A stretch of DNA of 64,000 nt, taken from positions 1 through 64,000 of the forward strand of contig NZ_JPKG01000052.1 in the NCBI RefSeq assembly GCF_000735605.1, in the 5' to 3' direction. Position 1 is the stretch's first letter. The number at the start of each line of letters is the position of its first letter. A program made the translations under genes and the position numbers. The notes beneath the pieces were generated by a model. It did no database searches and was not told the origin of the DNA. It saw only the letters and a list, made by a program, of their open reading frames with translations. Below, in pieces: positions 1-9,209 of the stretch. The DNA is from Allobosea sp. LC85. GTDB taxonomy: Bacteria > Pseudomonadota > Alphaproteobacteria > Rhizobiales > Beijerinckiaceae.

Positions 1-2
1 AG

Positions 3-2969
3 AACCTGGCGAGCGGCTCGACGCCGGCGGGGCCGGACTTCGCCGCCAACAGCATCAGCTTCACGGCGGGTTCGGATGCGATCGCCTCGATCGTGTTTGC
101 GACCGACCTGGCCTTGCTCGGTGGCGGGCTGAGCTGGACCCGGCTCTCCGACACGCAGATCGTCGGCAAGGACGGAGCGGCGACGATCGTGACGCTCGAC
201 CTGTCGGTGGCCGGCAGCGTCGCGACGGTGACGGCGACGCTGAACGGCAACTACGACAGCCATCCCGGCTTGAACCTCGATGATCTGGCGGCACTCGGCT
301 CGGTCGGCGTGGTCGCGACCGATAGCGACGGCACGACGGCGACCGGAACGGTCAATGTCGCGGTCTCCGACGACGTGCCGGATGCGGTTGACGATGCGGG
401 TCAGACGGTTGCGGAGGATGCGGCCGGGACGATCGGCGGCAATCTGCTGACGAACGATGAGCAGGGCGCGGACGGCGCGACGCTGACGGCGGTCGATTTC
501 GGTCTCGGCAACGGCCAGGAAGCGATCGCTTCGAGCGGAACCACCACGATCACGAACGCCAACGGGACCTATACTTTCCAGGCCGACGGAACATGGACAT
601 TCGACCCGGTCGTGAATCCGATCACGTCGGACACGACCGGCAGCTTCACCTACCAGATCACGGATGGCGACAACGACAGGTCGACTGCTGTCCAGATCGT
701 GACCATCACCAACGTCAATAATGTCCCCAGCGGAGGATCCCTGGCGGCCACGGTGGATGACGAGGGACTGGCGCATGGGATCATCGGCGGCACCGGTGAC
801 GCCGCGACCAATTCGGCGTCCGCCTCCGGCACCCTGACTGGCTCGGGGGGCGACGGCGCACTTTCCTTCAGCTTCGCGAACCTTGCGGGCGCAACGGCTG
901 CCGCGGGCCAGGAGACGGTGAGCTTCGGCTGGAACAGCGCGACCAACCTGCTGACGGCCACGATCACGTCGAGCCCGGATGCCTCGCGCATTGGCGGAAC
1001 CTTGTTCACGATCGCCGTGACGCCGGCCACCGGCGCCTATACGTTGATGCTCGTCGACAATATCCTGCACGCGACAGGCAATGCCGAGAATGGCGATGTC
1101 ACGCTGGCGCTGCAGTACCGGGTCAGCGATGCCGACGGTGATACGAGCGTGGCGGATACCGGACTCGGCACGTTGACCGTCACCTTCGACGACGATTCGC
1201 CAAGGGCCTTCAGCGCGCAGTCGATGACGATCGAAAATGGTGCGAATGCTATCGGCAGCGGCGCGCTCAACTTGTATGAGAACATCGGCGCGGACGGCGG
1301 CAGTGTCGTCTTCACAGGTACGGACGGCTCGGCACTTACGAGCGGCGGGACTGCCATTACCTCTGGCGGCAAGGCGGTTCATCTCTATGGTTTCGGCACC
1401 GATACGCTGACCGGAAAGATCGATTTCGACGGCAACATCGCCAATGGTGACGAGGCAACCGTCTTCACCGTCAAGCTGTCACCCAGCACGACGAGTGAGC
1501 CGAGCGATATCTATACGGTTCAGTTCGTCCGAGCGCTGGATGACGGATCTGGCAATACGATCACCCCGACGAATTTTACCAGCACGTCGTCTCAGAATTT
1601 CAAGGTCGTGGAAGGCGACAAGAATGATGACATTCTGATTTCGGCGGTTGCTTCGCCGCAGTCACGCGTGAACGGAAGCAACGGCGGCGGGATAACCGCA
1701 CTTGGTGCAGGCGGCGGTGTCGACGTTGGGACGGGAGAACTCCTGCGGTTTGATTTCGCGACCGGCGTCACCGTCGGTAGCGGTGGCTCCAACAGCATTA
1801 CTTCCCCCACGCTCGCGCACTACAACGTCAACGGGTTTACCGCCACCGTCGATAATAGTGGGGGGACGAGTGCAATATTGCTGGCGGCTTACGATGCCAA
1901 CAACGACACGGATTTGACCAACGATTCCGCCTTGAAGGATACGATTACACAAATATATCGGAACGGAGTTCTTCTGGTCTTTGGAGTGGACGCCATTGCC
2001 TCCGCCGGTGGCTATATCATCAATACATCGGACGGGGGTCAGATATCGGTGTTTACAGCGGACGGCTACAATCGTGTGGAAGTCGCCTATTCCGGCGGCC
2101 AGGCATTTGCGCTTGCGAACGTGGGCTACCTGACCTCTACGGTTGGCGACCCGGTGTCCCTGAGCTTCAATGTTACGGCGACCGATGCCGACGGCGACAC
2201 GTCTGCCGGTACGATTGCGGTGACCACGACGCCGTTTGCGGCGGCGATCACCGGCACGGCCGGCGACGACCTGTTGGTTACCGGAAACGCAGGCGAAACG
2301 CTCAACGGAGCGGCAGGCAATGACACCCTTATCGGGGGGCTCGGTGCTGACATCATCGACGGAGGGGCGAATACCACCATCGGCGATACCGTCAGCTATC
2401 AGAACTCGCTTGCGGGGGTCACCGTGGATCTCGGCCCGGTGGGAATCGCGCAAATCTCGACGGGCGACGCCAGTGGCGACAAGCTTACGGGTATCGAGAA
2501 CCTGATCGGTTCGAATTTCGGGGACAGCCTCACTGGGGACGGCAACGCCAATACTCTCTACGGCCTCGACGGCAACGACACCCTCAATGGAGCCGCTGGC
2601 AACGATACGCTTGTCGGTGGAGCTGGACAGGACACGCTCACCGGAGGCGCTGGCAGCGACGTCTTCGTCATCGATCCGTCGCATCTGACGGTCGCTGCAG
2701 ACGACCTGATTACCGATCTCAATACCGGGGGCGTGCTGGACACGATTGATCTCAGCGCTTTGCTGACCTCGCTCGGCGCTGGTGCGCCAACAACGGCCGT
2801 GGAGGCAAACCAGGTCGTGGATATCTCGCCCACCGGCACGCAACTGCTGGTCGATGACAACGGAACGGCAGCCGGTGGAAACTTCGTTCCGGTCGCGGAA
2901 TTCTCGGCTCCCGTCGCTTCGGTGCAGATACTCTATGACCACAATCAACCGCCGACCACCGTGACCTAG
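3..2969 (+). CDS. Large RTX adhesin, C-terminal part (5' end outside window)
   Basis: The frame is open from the first full codon at nucleotide 3, so the gene starts to the left; 988 residues are visible. The N-terminal two thirds is Thr/Ser/Gly/Asp-rich and low in Cys, with VCBS/T1SS-143-like units: a DVPDAVDDAGQTV linker near 375-410 and a GTYTFQADGTWTFDP segment near 567-611, with related blocks to about 2230. Between about 2257 and 2680 come glycine/aspartate nonapeptide repeats of the calcium-binding RTX type (for example GLDGNDTLNGAAGNDTLVGG), followed by a C-terminal tail with DVFVIDP and DLITDL as found before the uncleaved type I secretion signal. Family knowledge: such proteins are exported in one step by an ABC/adaptor/TolC channel and act as surface adhesins. 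The TolC and ABC genes follow at 4221 and 5721. The exact ligand cannot be told. Confidence 0.9.
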   Translation, partial: NLASGSTPAGPDFAANSISFTAGSDAIASIVFATDLALLGGGLSWTRLSDTQIVGKDGAATIVTLDLSVAGSVATVTATLNGNYDSHPGLNLDDLAALGSVGVVATDSDGTTATGTVNVAVSDDVPDAVDDAGQTVAEDAAGTIGGNLLTNDEQGADGATLTAVDFGLGNGQEAIASSGTTTITNANGTYTFQADGTWTFDPVVNPITSDTTGSFTYQITDGDNDRSTAVQIVTITNVNNVPSGGSLAATVDDEGLAHGIIGGTGDAATNSASASGTLTGSGGDGALSFSFANLAGATAAAGQETVSFGWNSATNLLTATITSSPDASRIGGTLFTIAVTPATGAYTLMLVDNILHATGNAENGDVTLALQYRVSDADGDTSVADTGLGTLTVTFDDDSPRAFSAQSMTIENGANAIGSGALNLYENIGADGGSVVFTGTDGSALTSGGTAITSGGKAVHLYGFGTDTLTGKIDFDGNIANGDEATVFTVKLSPSTTSEPSDIYTVQFVRALDDGSGNTITPTNFTSTSSQNFKVVEGDKNDDILISAVASPQSRVNGSNGGGITALGAGGGVDVGTGELLRFDFATGVTVGSGGSNSITSPTLAHYNVNGFTATVDNSGGTSAILLAAYDANNDTDLTNDSALKDTITQIYRNGVLLVFGVDAIASAGGYIINTSDGGQISVFTADGYNRVEVAYSGGQAFALANVGYLTSTVGDPVSLSFNVTATDADGDTSAGTIAVTTTPFAAAITGTAGDDLLVTGNAGETLNGAAGNDTLIGGLGADIIDGGANTTIGDTVSYQNSLAGVTVDLGPVGIAQISTGDASGDKLTGIENLIGSNFGDSLTGDGNANTLYGLDGNDTLNGAAGNDTLVGGAGQDTLTGGAGSDVFVIDPSHLTVAADDLITDLNTGGVLDTIDLSALLTSLGAGAPTTAVEANQVVDISPTGTQLLVDDNGTAAGGNFVPVAEFSAPVASVQILYDHNQPPTTVT

Positions 2970-3092
2970 TGTTTCGATGTGCTGGAGGCAGCGCTGTGCT
3001 TGGCGTTGCCGCCAAGAAATAGGTAGATTGAGATGGGTCGATTGAGGGCGGCGGAGGCCGCGCCGAGTTGAGGGGGTAACCAGGTTCGACCA

Positions 3093-3434
3093 ATGCAGCC
3101 CGACGTCGATCCTCCGATGCTGGACGAGATCATTCTTGCGCTCCGCTCCCCCGCGGACGGGGATGCGGCTGCGACCGTGCTTGAACTGACTGCCGACGAT
3201 CTGATCACGGATGCCGCGACCGAGATTGTCGACCTGGCTACGATTCTTGGCCAGGGCGACGTGCAAGGGGGCACAGATCTGACGGTGACGATGACAGAGC
3301 TAGGCGGTCATGGGGCTGCTGATGCTGGTTCCCTATGGCCTTCGAGTACAACCGGGCCGAGTGCAGCTCTTGCCGAAGCATCGGGTCTCCACATTGAACT
3401 GTCTCTTTATGGTGACGATCCCGCGCCAAGTTGA
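3093..3434 (+). pseudogene. Possible decayed RTX C-terminal tail
   Basis: A 113-codon frame lies 120 bases after the adhesin. Its segment LTADDLITDAATEIVDLATIL resembles, with gaps, the adhesin tail around 2680-2760 (VAADDLITDLNTGGVLDTID). The preceding SPADGDAAATVLEL and the following GGTDLTVTMTELGG are also like RTX-adhesin tails, but there are no calcium repeats. The rest of the frame shows no recognisable domain and no good ribosome binding site was seen. It may be the remnant of a second adhesin or of a duplicated 3' end; it could also be a small expressed protein. The resemblance is by eye only. Confidence 0.4.
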
Positions 3435-3531
3435 TCTGGAAGTCGTCGAATCTCTGAAACTCGGTTGCGGTAGTAAATCGACCGAATATCATCTCTGGTT
3501 CTAAGCGATCGCCTGCGGTTGGGAGAAGAAA

Positions 3532-3921
3532 ATGCGGTTCACGACTCTCGCAGTGGGCGCGATGGTAATGGTGAGTTCTTGCGGCGCAGCTCAGGCTGCG
3601 GATCTTTCCGGATACCCCGTGGAACGGCGCCCGGCAGCAGCTGCGTGCCAGGCCTGGGGCGACTCCGCCTTGGCGCGGGAGCCGAACATCTCGGTGGTTC
3701 AGCAGGAAATCGAGGCCCGTTACGCAGAGGCAAGGACCGTGTCAGTGCAGCTCTCCACGGAAGCCAGTCGCTCGGAGCGGATTACCTGGGCCTATGCATC
3801 TCGAACAGCCTGCGGCATTGCGCTGGGCATGCTGTCGATGCGCGAGGTCGATCCGGACCGGTTGTGGAACTGTGAGTGCTACCATGCACGCATGCGCGCC
3901 ACGATGAGCCGCCGCGACTGA
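3532..3921 (+). CDS. Small secreted protein of unknown function
   Basis: 129 residues. The ATG at 3532 follows a GGGAGAAG ribosome binding site. Residues 1-22 form a signal peptide (MRFTTLAVGAMVMVSSCGAAQA) with likely cleavage before ADLSG. The mature part has Cys residues in AAACQAW, SRTACGIA and WNCECYH, so disulfides are possible in the periplasm. No family is recognised. It sits between the adhesin and the TolC gene on the same strand, so it may belong to the secretion locus, but the 300-base AT-rich gap that follows suggests a separate transcript from tolC. Confidence 0.7.
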   Translation: MRFTTLAVGAMVMVSSCGAAQAADLSGYPVERRPAAAACQAWGDSALAREPNISVVQQEIEARYAEARTVSVQLSTEASRSERITWAYASRTACGIALGMLSMREVDPDRLWNCECYHARMRATMSRRD

Positions 3922-4220
3922 GTCAACTCCGCTCGAATACCGTTCGGAAGCAATGCTGACGATGTTCAAAAATTGTATCTAGAATAAATCTAATGACTGG
4001 ACATATAAGGCAAGCTTATCAATTTTGAGAAGACGGTATATTTTCATCATATGAGTTAATATTTCTCTTATAGTTTGTTGTATTCTTTAAATTGAAGTGC
4101 AGTAGTTTTTGAATACCAAGAAACATCCTGGATTCTAACTAGGTTATTGATTGTGTTTTGTTCTTGGTAATTGCTGTCGTTATTGACGAAAATACGCCTT
4201 AAATTGTAAATCTGGAAGAT
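3922..4220 (+). promoter_or_regulatory. AT-rich upstream region of the type I secretion genes
   Basis: From about 3960 to 4215 the sequence turns markedly AT-rich (runs such as TATTTTCATCATATGAG and TTTCTCTTATAGTTTG), in sharp contrast to the GC-rich coding DNA on both sides. No open frame with coding character is seen here. It most likely carries the promoter of the TolC/ABC genes. AT-rich promoters of adhesin and polysaccharide genes in alphaproteobacteria are typical targets of Ros/MucR-type regulators; that link is inference only. Confidence 0.5.
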
Positions 4221-5696
4221 ATGAAGCTCTGGGGGACGGCGGTAATGAGTTTTTTGGGGCGTGCCGCGGCGATGCGTTGTTGGGTTTGGGGCGGTCTTGC
4301 TGCCGTCGCTTTCTCGACGACGAGCGGGGCCGGTGCTTTCACGCTGCGCGAGGCGATTGCGACGACGATAGACTCGAACCCGCAGATCGGGGCTGCTGTT
4401 GAAAATCGCGAGGCGATCGAGTTCGAGTTGCGCCAGGCCCGCGGGCTCTACATGCCGCGCGTGGATGCGGAGACCTCCGCAGGTGTGCGGCATCTGGACA
4501 GGCCGCGCAATTCGGTCGACCCGTTTACCGGCAGTCGGGATCAGGGCCAGTTCTCGCCCGTCGAGGTTGGCATCGTCGGGACCTGGAAGCTTTTCGATGG
4601 CTTCACGACTGATGCCGAAGTGGAACGTCAGGCATCGCGGGTCGATGGCGCTTCGTATCGCATCCTCGAGCGATCTGAGTTTCTGGCGCTCGAAGTGTCG
4701 CGCGAATATTTCGACATTCTGCTTCAGGAGCGGCTCGTCGGACTTGCTGATCAAAATGTCGGCTATCTCAGGGATACCGTCCAGCGCATTCGCGGGAACG
4801 TGAGCAGCGGCTCCCTGACCGACGCCGATCTGAAGCAGGGCGAGGAGCGCGTGATAGCGGCTCGGGCCCGGGTGATCGAAGCACGGCAGAATCTCGCCGA
4901 GGCGAAGGTCCGTCTGCAGCGCCTGGTCGGCAAGACCTTCGCGCGTGGCTCCATGCCTCCATCGATGGTAACCCGGCTGCCCAAGTCGGTCGAAGGCGGA
5001 TTGGCGCTTGCTGTCCGGAACAATCCACGCATCCAGATCGCGACGGCCGACATCGACGCCGCGCATGCTCTGGTGAAGAAGGCGCGCGGCAAGATGATGC
5101 CGGAGGTCTTCGTCGAGGGTCGGGCCCGTGCCGGGCGGGATATCGACGGCGTCACCGGGCGCACGAACGATCTCCAGGCGCGTGCGGTCATGCGCATGAA
5201 TCTCTACAATGGCGGAATCGACCAGGCGTCAATCCAGGAGCAGACCCGGCGCGTGGCCGAAGCGCAGTTCAATCGGGATCAGATTCTGCGCGAGGTTCGC
5301 GAATCCGTGAAGCTGTCCTTCCAGCGGCGTCAAAGCCAGTCGGAACTGTCCGGGGTCCTGGGGCAACAGGCCAGCGTGAGCGACCGACTGGTCGTGGCCT
5401 ATGCCGATCAGTTTCAGGTAGGGCGTCGGTCCTTGCTCGACCTTCTGGATGCGCAGAACACGCGTTACAATGCGAAGGTTCTGCACGAGACCGCGCAAAT
5501 GGCGGCACGATTTGCAGAATACCGCATTCTTGCATCGACCGGGCAGCTGGTTTCCGCATTCGGCCTTCGCCCGCCGAAGCAGGCAGAAGCCTATGCGCGC
5601 TCGGAAGCGGTCGTTCCGCCCACTGCGGACGCGGAAACATTGCCGCGGTACTCGCCCAACAGGGGGCGACTGACCGCTCCGGCTCCGGCGCTTTGA
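4221..5696 (+). CDS. TolC-family outer membrane channel of type I secretion
   Basis: 491 residues, about the usual size for TolC/LapE-type proteins. The chosen ATG at 4221 has a weak GGAAGA site; ATG 4245 is an alternative. A signal peptide runs to about residue 39 (cleavage near GAGA/FTLREA). The mature protein starts with the family-typical TLREAI...NPQI and contains two outer-membrane-efflux repeats with long amphipathic helices (about 45-240 and 255-450), including VGRRSLLDLLDAQN near the end. Trimers form the outer membrane duct for the exported adhesin. It lies 25 bases upstream of the ABC exporter, so the two are very probably one operon. Confidence 0.93.
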   Translation: MKLWGTAVMSFLGRAAAMRCWVWGGLAAVAFSTTSGAGAFTLREAIATTIDSNPQIGAAVENREAIEFELRQARGLYMPRVDAETSAGVRHLDRPRNSVDPFTGSRDQGQFSPVEVGIVGTWKLFDGFTTDAEVERQASRVDGASYRILERSEFLALEVSREYFDILLQERLVGLADQNVGYLRDTVQRIRGNVSSGSLTDADLKQGEERVIAARARVIEARQNLAEAKVRLQRLVGKTFARGSMPPSMVTRLPKSVEGGLALAVRNNPRIQIATADIDAAHALVKKARGKMMPEVFVEGRARAGRDIDGVTGRTNDLQARAVMRMNLYNGGIDQASIQEQTRRVAEAQFNRDQILREVRESVKLSFQRRQSQSELSGVLGQQASVSDRLVVAYADQFQVGRRSLLDLLDAQNTRYNAKVLHETAQMAARFAEYRILASTGQLVSAFGLRPPKQAEAYARSEAVVPPTADAETLPRYSPNRGRLTAPAPAL

Positions 5697-5720
5697 GCCC
5701 TGGCTGAAGGGCGCCTCGCC

Positions 5721-7895
5721 ATGCACGGCACCCAAGTGCCAGACGAGGCCGACACGCAGGCTCGCTCGCCGGGATCTGCCCTGGAGCAGCGCCGGGACCC
5801 GCTGCTGGCCTGCCTGGTTCAGGTGGCGGCGCATTTCGAGCGGCCCACGTCCGGCACCATTCTGACGGCCGGGCTTCCGGCCGAGGAGGAGGGGCTGTCG
5901 GCGGAGAATCTCATCCGTGCGGCGGAGCGGATTGGGCTGCGCGCCGACTGGGTCCGGTTTGACTTGCGGGCGCCGGTCGAAACGGATTTTCCGGCGATCG
6001 CCTGGCTCAAGCAGGGGGTGCCCGTCCTTATTCTCTCGCTCGAGGAGAATCTGCAGGCGCGCATCTATTCGCCCGTGGCGGGCGCCTTCTCGACCGTATC
6101 GGTCGCCGTGCTCGAACCGGTCGACGGCGGTGATATCCTTCGCTTCTCACCTCAGCTCTCAGGCGTCGAGCCGGACGGTCAAGCGCCGCTCGATACGGCC
6201 AGCAACTGGCTGCTCAGCGCCCTGCGGCCCCACTGGCGAAGCTATGTCGAAGTCTTGTTCGCCTCGGCCTTCGTCAACCTGCTGGCGCTTGTCGGTCCGC
6301 TCTTCACGATGAACGTCTACGATCGGGTCCTGCCGAACAAGGCGATTTCGACCTTGTGGGTCCTTGCTATCGGTGCCGCGATCGCCCTGTTGTTCGATGT
6401 GCTGCTGCGTTCGGCGCGCGCGTTCCTGGTCGATCATATGGCGCGCCAACTCGACATCCGGCTTTCGAGCCTTTTGATTGAAAGGATTATGAATACAACC
6501 TTGCAGGCGAATACGCCGACGACCGGAATCACGGTTCAGCGTATTTCAGAATATGAATTCCTTCGGGAATTTATTGGGTCTAATACGGTCATCTACTTCG
6601 TGGATTTCGTTTTCGCCTTTGTTTTCCTTGCCGTGATCCTGGCCATTAGCCCCTACCTGGTGCTCTTCCCGATTGCGGCGATCGGAGGTCTCCTCCTGCT
6701 CGGCTTCATCGTGCAGCGTCTGATTGCTGCGGAAATCGGACGCGCCGACAAGTCGAGCGCGCATCGGCAATCTCTGATGGTCGAGATCGTCGCGGGGCTG
6801 GAGACGATCAAGGCTGTACGCGCCGAGGGAATATTCCTGCGCCGCTGGCGCGACATCACGACTGTGGCGACGAACACCACGCATCGCATCAAGAACTACT
6901 CGGCCTTTGCGGCCAATCTGTCCTATCTGCTCCAGAACATGGTGACGATCGTTACCATCGTGGTCGGAGCCTATCTCTTCGACCTGGGCCTGATCACGAC
7001 CGGCGGCATCATCGCTTCCGCCATGCTCGGCAGCCGCGCAGTCGCTCCGCTCGGGCAGATCGCGCTGATGCTCTCCCGTGTGCGGCAGGCGGTCAGCGCC
7101 TATCATAGCCTCACAGCGATCATGAAACTGCCGGACGAGCGAAGCGACAGGAGGATGCTCGTCGCGCGCCCGGTGGAGCGCGGTGATATCGAGTTTCGCG
7201 GCGCCAGTTTCACCTATTCCGGGCAGGCGCGGCCTGTGCTGAACAGTTTCAGCATCAAGGTCAGCCCGGGCGAGCGTGTCGCCATTCTCGGCCGCATCGG
7301 CGCTGGCAAGACGACGATTGGCAGGCTTCTCGGGCGTCTCTATGAACTCGATGCTGGCGAGTTGCTGATCGATGGCGTCGATATCCGCCAGTTTCATCCG
7401 CAGGAGATACGGGCGGCGATCAACGTCGTGACGCATGATACGCATGTCTTCAACGGCAGCTTGCGGCAGAATTTGCGGCTCTCGAAGCCCGACGCGACCG
7501 ATGCGGAACTGCTGACGGTTGCCAAGCTGTCGGGACTGGCGGATTTCGTCCAGTCACATCCTTCCGGGTTCGAACGGCAGGTTGGGGAGCGCGGGCAGCA
7601 GCTCTCGAGTGGACAGCGGCAAATCCTCGGCCTTGCACGCGCCTTGCTGGCGTCTGGACGCATCATCTTTCTCGATGATCCCACGAGTTCGATGGATACG
7701 GCGACCGAGCGCGACTTCGTGACCCGCCTCAGGGAGGGGCTAAGCCCGGATCAAACCCTTATCGTCACGACGCATCGCAATGCGGTTCTGTCGCTGGTTT
7801 CCCGGGTGGTCGTCATTGATGGCGGTCGGGTTGTCGCCGACGGTCCGGTCGAGAAGGTCATGCGCATTCTCACTGAAAAGTCTGCGGGAGTCTGA
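5721..7895 (+). CDS. Type I secretion ABC exporter (permease/ATPase fusion)
   Basis: 724 residues, the usual length of LapB/RaxB-like exporters. Residues about 25-145 look like a C39-like domain, but the region with HFERPTSGTI has no catalytic Cys, as in RTX exporters that do not cut a leader. A six-helix membrane domain covers about 175-450 (for example FVDFVFAFVFLAVIL). The nucleotide-binding domain has Walker A GRIGAGKTT near residue 524, signature LSSGQRQILGLARALL, Walker B IIFLDDPTS and switch TTHRN. It would energise export of the RTX adhesin through the TolC protein encoded just upstream. The membrane-fusion (HlyD/LapC) partner normally encoded next to it is not here; the next gene is unrelated. 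Confidence 0.92.
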   Translation: MHGTQVPDEADTQARSPGSALEQRRDPLLACLVQVAAHFERPTSGTILTAGLPAEEEGLSAENLIRAAERIGLRADWVRFDLRAPVETDFPAIAWLKQGVPVLILSLEENLQARIYSPVAGAFSTVSVAVLEPVDGGDILRFSPQLSGVEPDGQAPLDTASNWLLSALRPHWRSYVEVLFASAFVNLLALVGPLFTMNVYDRVLPNKAISTLWVLAIGAAIALLFDVLLRSARAFLVDHMARQLDIRLSSLLIERIMNTTLQANTPTTGITVQRISEYEFLREFIGSNTVIYFVDFVFAFVFLAVILAISPYLVLFPIAAIGGLLLLGFIVQRLIAAEIGRADKSSAHRQSLMVEIVAGLETIKAVRAEGIFLRRWRDITTVATNTTHRIKNYSAFAANLSYLLQNMVTIVTIVVGAYLFDLGLITTGGIIASAMLGSRAVAPLGQIALMLSRVRQAVSAYHSLTAIMKLPDERSDRRMLVARPVERGDIEFRGASFTYSGQARPVLNSFSIKVSPGERVAILGRIGAGKTTIGRLLGRLYELDAGELLIDGVDIRQFHPQEIRAAINVVTHDTHVFNGSLRQNLRLSKPDATDAELLTVAKLSGLADFVQSHPSGFERQVGERGQQLSSGQRQILGLARALLASGRIIFLDDPTSSMDTATERDFVTRLREGLSPDQTLIVTTHRNAVLSLVSRVVVIDGGRVVADGPVEKVMRILTEKSAGV

Positions 7896-7961
7896 TGAGC
7901 ACTGAAAACAGTCGCCCAGGGCGGACATCGCAGCGCTGGTGATGAAGCAACCGGGCGCCGA

Positions 7962-8864
7962 ATGATGGTGGGCACGCTGCGCACTCCGCTGCTGATATCG
8001 GCTGTTGTCTTGCCGGCAATGGTTGGCGGCGCGCCACTCCTGGGTCAGGAGCCATCGCCCGGCCGGCCGTGCGGATTTCTCAATTTCACCAAGAAGGAAC
8101 TGTCCAGCGCCCTGACGGAATGCAGGGCGTTCATGCCCTTCTTCCAAACGGAAGTGGCTCCCTCACAGCCAATGCAGCGCCTGTTCGCGCTCGACTTGCG
8201 CGGCGAGGAGTTGCCCATGCAGTTCGGTCAGGGCCGTTTTGTGCAGCGTTTCCCACTCTATCTGAACGGTCTCTATCCGCCGCAATCAGGTCATGGTGGC
8301 GGCTCCAACGCGTCAGCGGTGAAGCAGGCGGCTTTGGGCGGCACGGTTCGAGGGGGCATGGTCGAAGACGGTACCGACGATATCGGGCAGCCAACCGTGC
8401 GGGTCGGTACTGTTACCTGGAATGCAGTACCGCCGCTGCTGAGTGCAACCAGCAGGATCACCGGCGTCCATGGCAACCTCGCCATCGAGGGATACAAGGT
8501 TGCAATGAGCCTGGCGATGTCTCCTGTCGGGACCGATGGCTTGATGATCGAAATCAAGATCAGGGGCGAAGGCGAGTTCGAGCTCGGCGTTCCCCGAATC
8601 CGCCAAACTGGAGACCGCTCCGGAGAGCCGATGGATATGGTCGGCCGCCGCCGGAGCGAGCATGAGTTCACCTTCATCCCGGCGGCTGACCCGCAGTCGC
8701 TCCGCAACATCACGGGCGCACTCCTGAAGGGACAGTGGATCGATGTTCCTGTCCGGCCGAAAGGCGAAGCTGCCTACACGCTGACCATGGAACTGGCGCG
8801 GCCTGGGAAGGCCCTGATGAAGCGCGCTTTCGAGGATTGGGCGTTTTCGGACAATCCTCGCTAA
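7962..8864 (+). CDS. Exported protein of unknown function next to the exporter
   Basis: 300 residues. The N-terminus has a hydrophobic export signal (TPLLISAVVLPAMVGGAPLLGQ). No known family is recognised. The protein has two Cys in its first mature part (RPCGFLNF, TECRAF), a Gly/Ser stretch (SGHGGGSNAS) near residue 110 and a beta-rich C-terminal half (about 145-290). It starts 66 bases after the ABC exporter on the same strand and is plausibly co-transcribed, so a role in secretion or at the cell surface is possible but unproven. The stop codon overlaps the first base of a dispersed repeat. Confidence 0.65.
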   Translation: MMVGTLRTPLLISAVVLPAMVGGAPLLGQEPSPGRPCGFLNFTKKELSSALTECRAFMPFFQTEVAPSQPMQRLFALDLRGEELPMQFGQGRFVQRFPLYLNGLYPPQSGHGGGSNASAVKQAALGGTVRGGMVEDGTDDIGQPTVRVGTVTWNAVPPLLSATSRITGVHGNLAIEGYKVAMSLAMSPVGTDGLMIEIKIRGEGEFELGVPRIRQTGDRSGEPMDMVGRRRSEHEFTFIPAADPQSLRNITGALLKGQWIDVPVRPKGEAAYTLTMELARPGKALMKRAFEDWAFSDNPR

Positions 8865-8968
8865 GCATCGGCCCGAAAAGTGGATTGCGGTTTTCGGGAC
8901 AAAGCCGATGCAAACACAAAAAGGTTCGGTCATTGGATCGGATACGATATCCGGTCCGATGATCTAAC
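8864..8968 (+). repeat. Dispersed palindromic intergenic element, full-length copy 1
   Basis: Starts AGCATCGGCCCGAAAAGTGG and ends GTCCGATGATCTAAC. Nested inverted repeats: outer AGCATCGG with CCGATGC, inner CCGAAAA with TTTTCGG; a second arm pair ATCGGAT/GTCCGAT lies in the 3' half. Related copies lie at 21440, 22415, 22519 (inverted), 27450 (short) and 42978 (half). In RNA it would fold as a double hairpin and may act at transcript ends. Confidence 0.85.
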
Positions 8969-9209
8969 GAGGTGATCGGGACACGAGTGCACGGGCTGGG
9001 CGTCCGCGCGCGGCGCGCGAGAAAGCGGCCTTGCGGCTTCGACGAGCGGCTTCACCAGCATGCGCAATTCGTCTGATGTGGGCGGTTCCGGCCAAACGGA
9101 TGAATAATCACTGTTGGAACGGGCTGGCGCAGGCGGCCGCAGCGATGGCGCAGGGCTGCCGGGCCGCGGCGGTGAAAGCGCGACGGCCGGGTTGAGTGCG
9201 AAGCGGGCT

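Noticed and set aside
2257-2680. CRISPR-like or tandem DNA repeat
   Set aside because: The periodicity is at the protein level (calcium-binding nonapeptides within a coding frame) and has no spacers.
1662-3266. Long minus-strand frame opposite the RTX adhesin
   Set aside because: It mirrors the repetitive adhesin sequence, is Arg/Gly/His-rich, has no domain and would oppose a well-supported gene.
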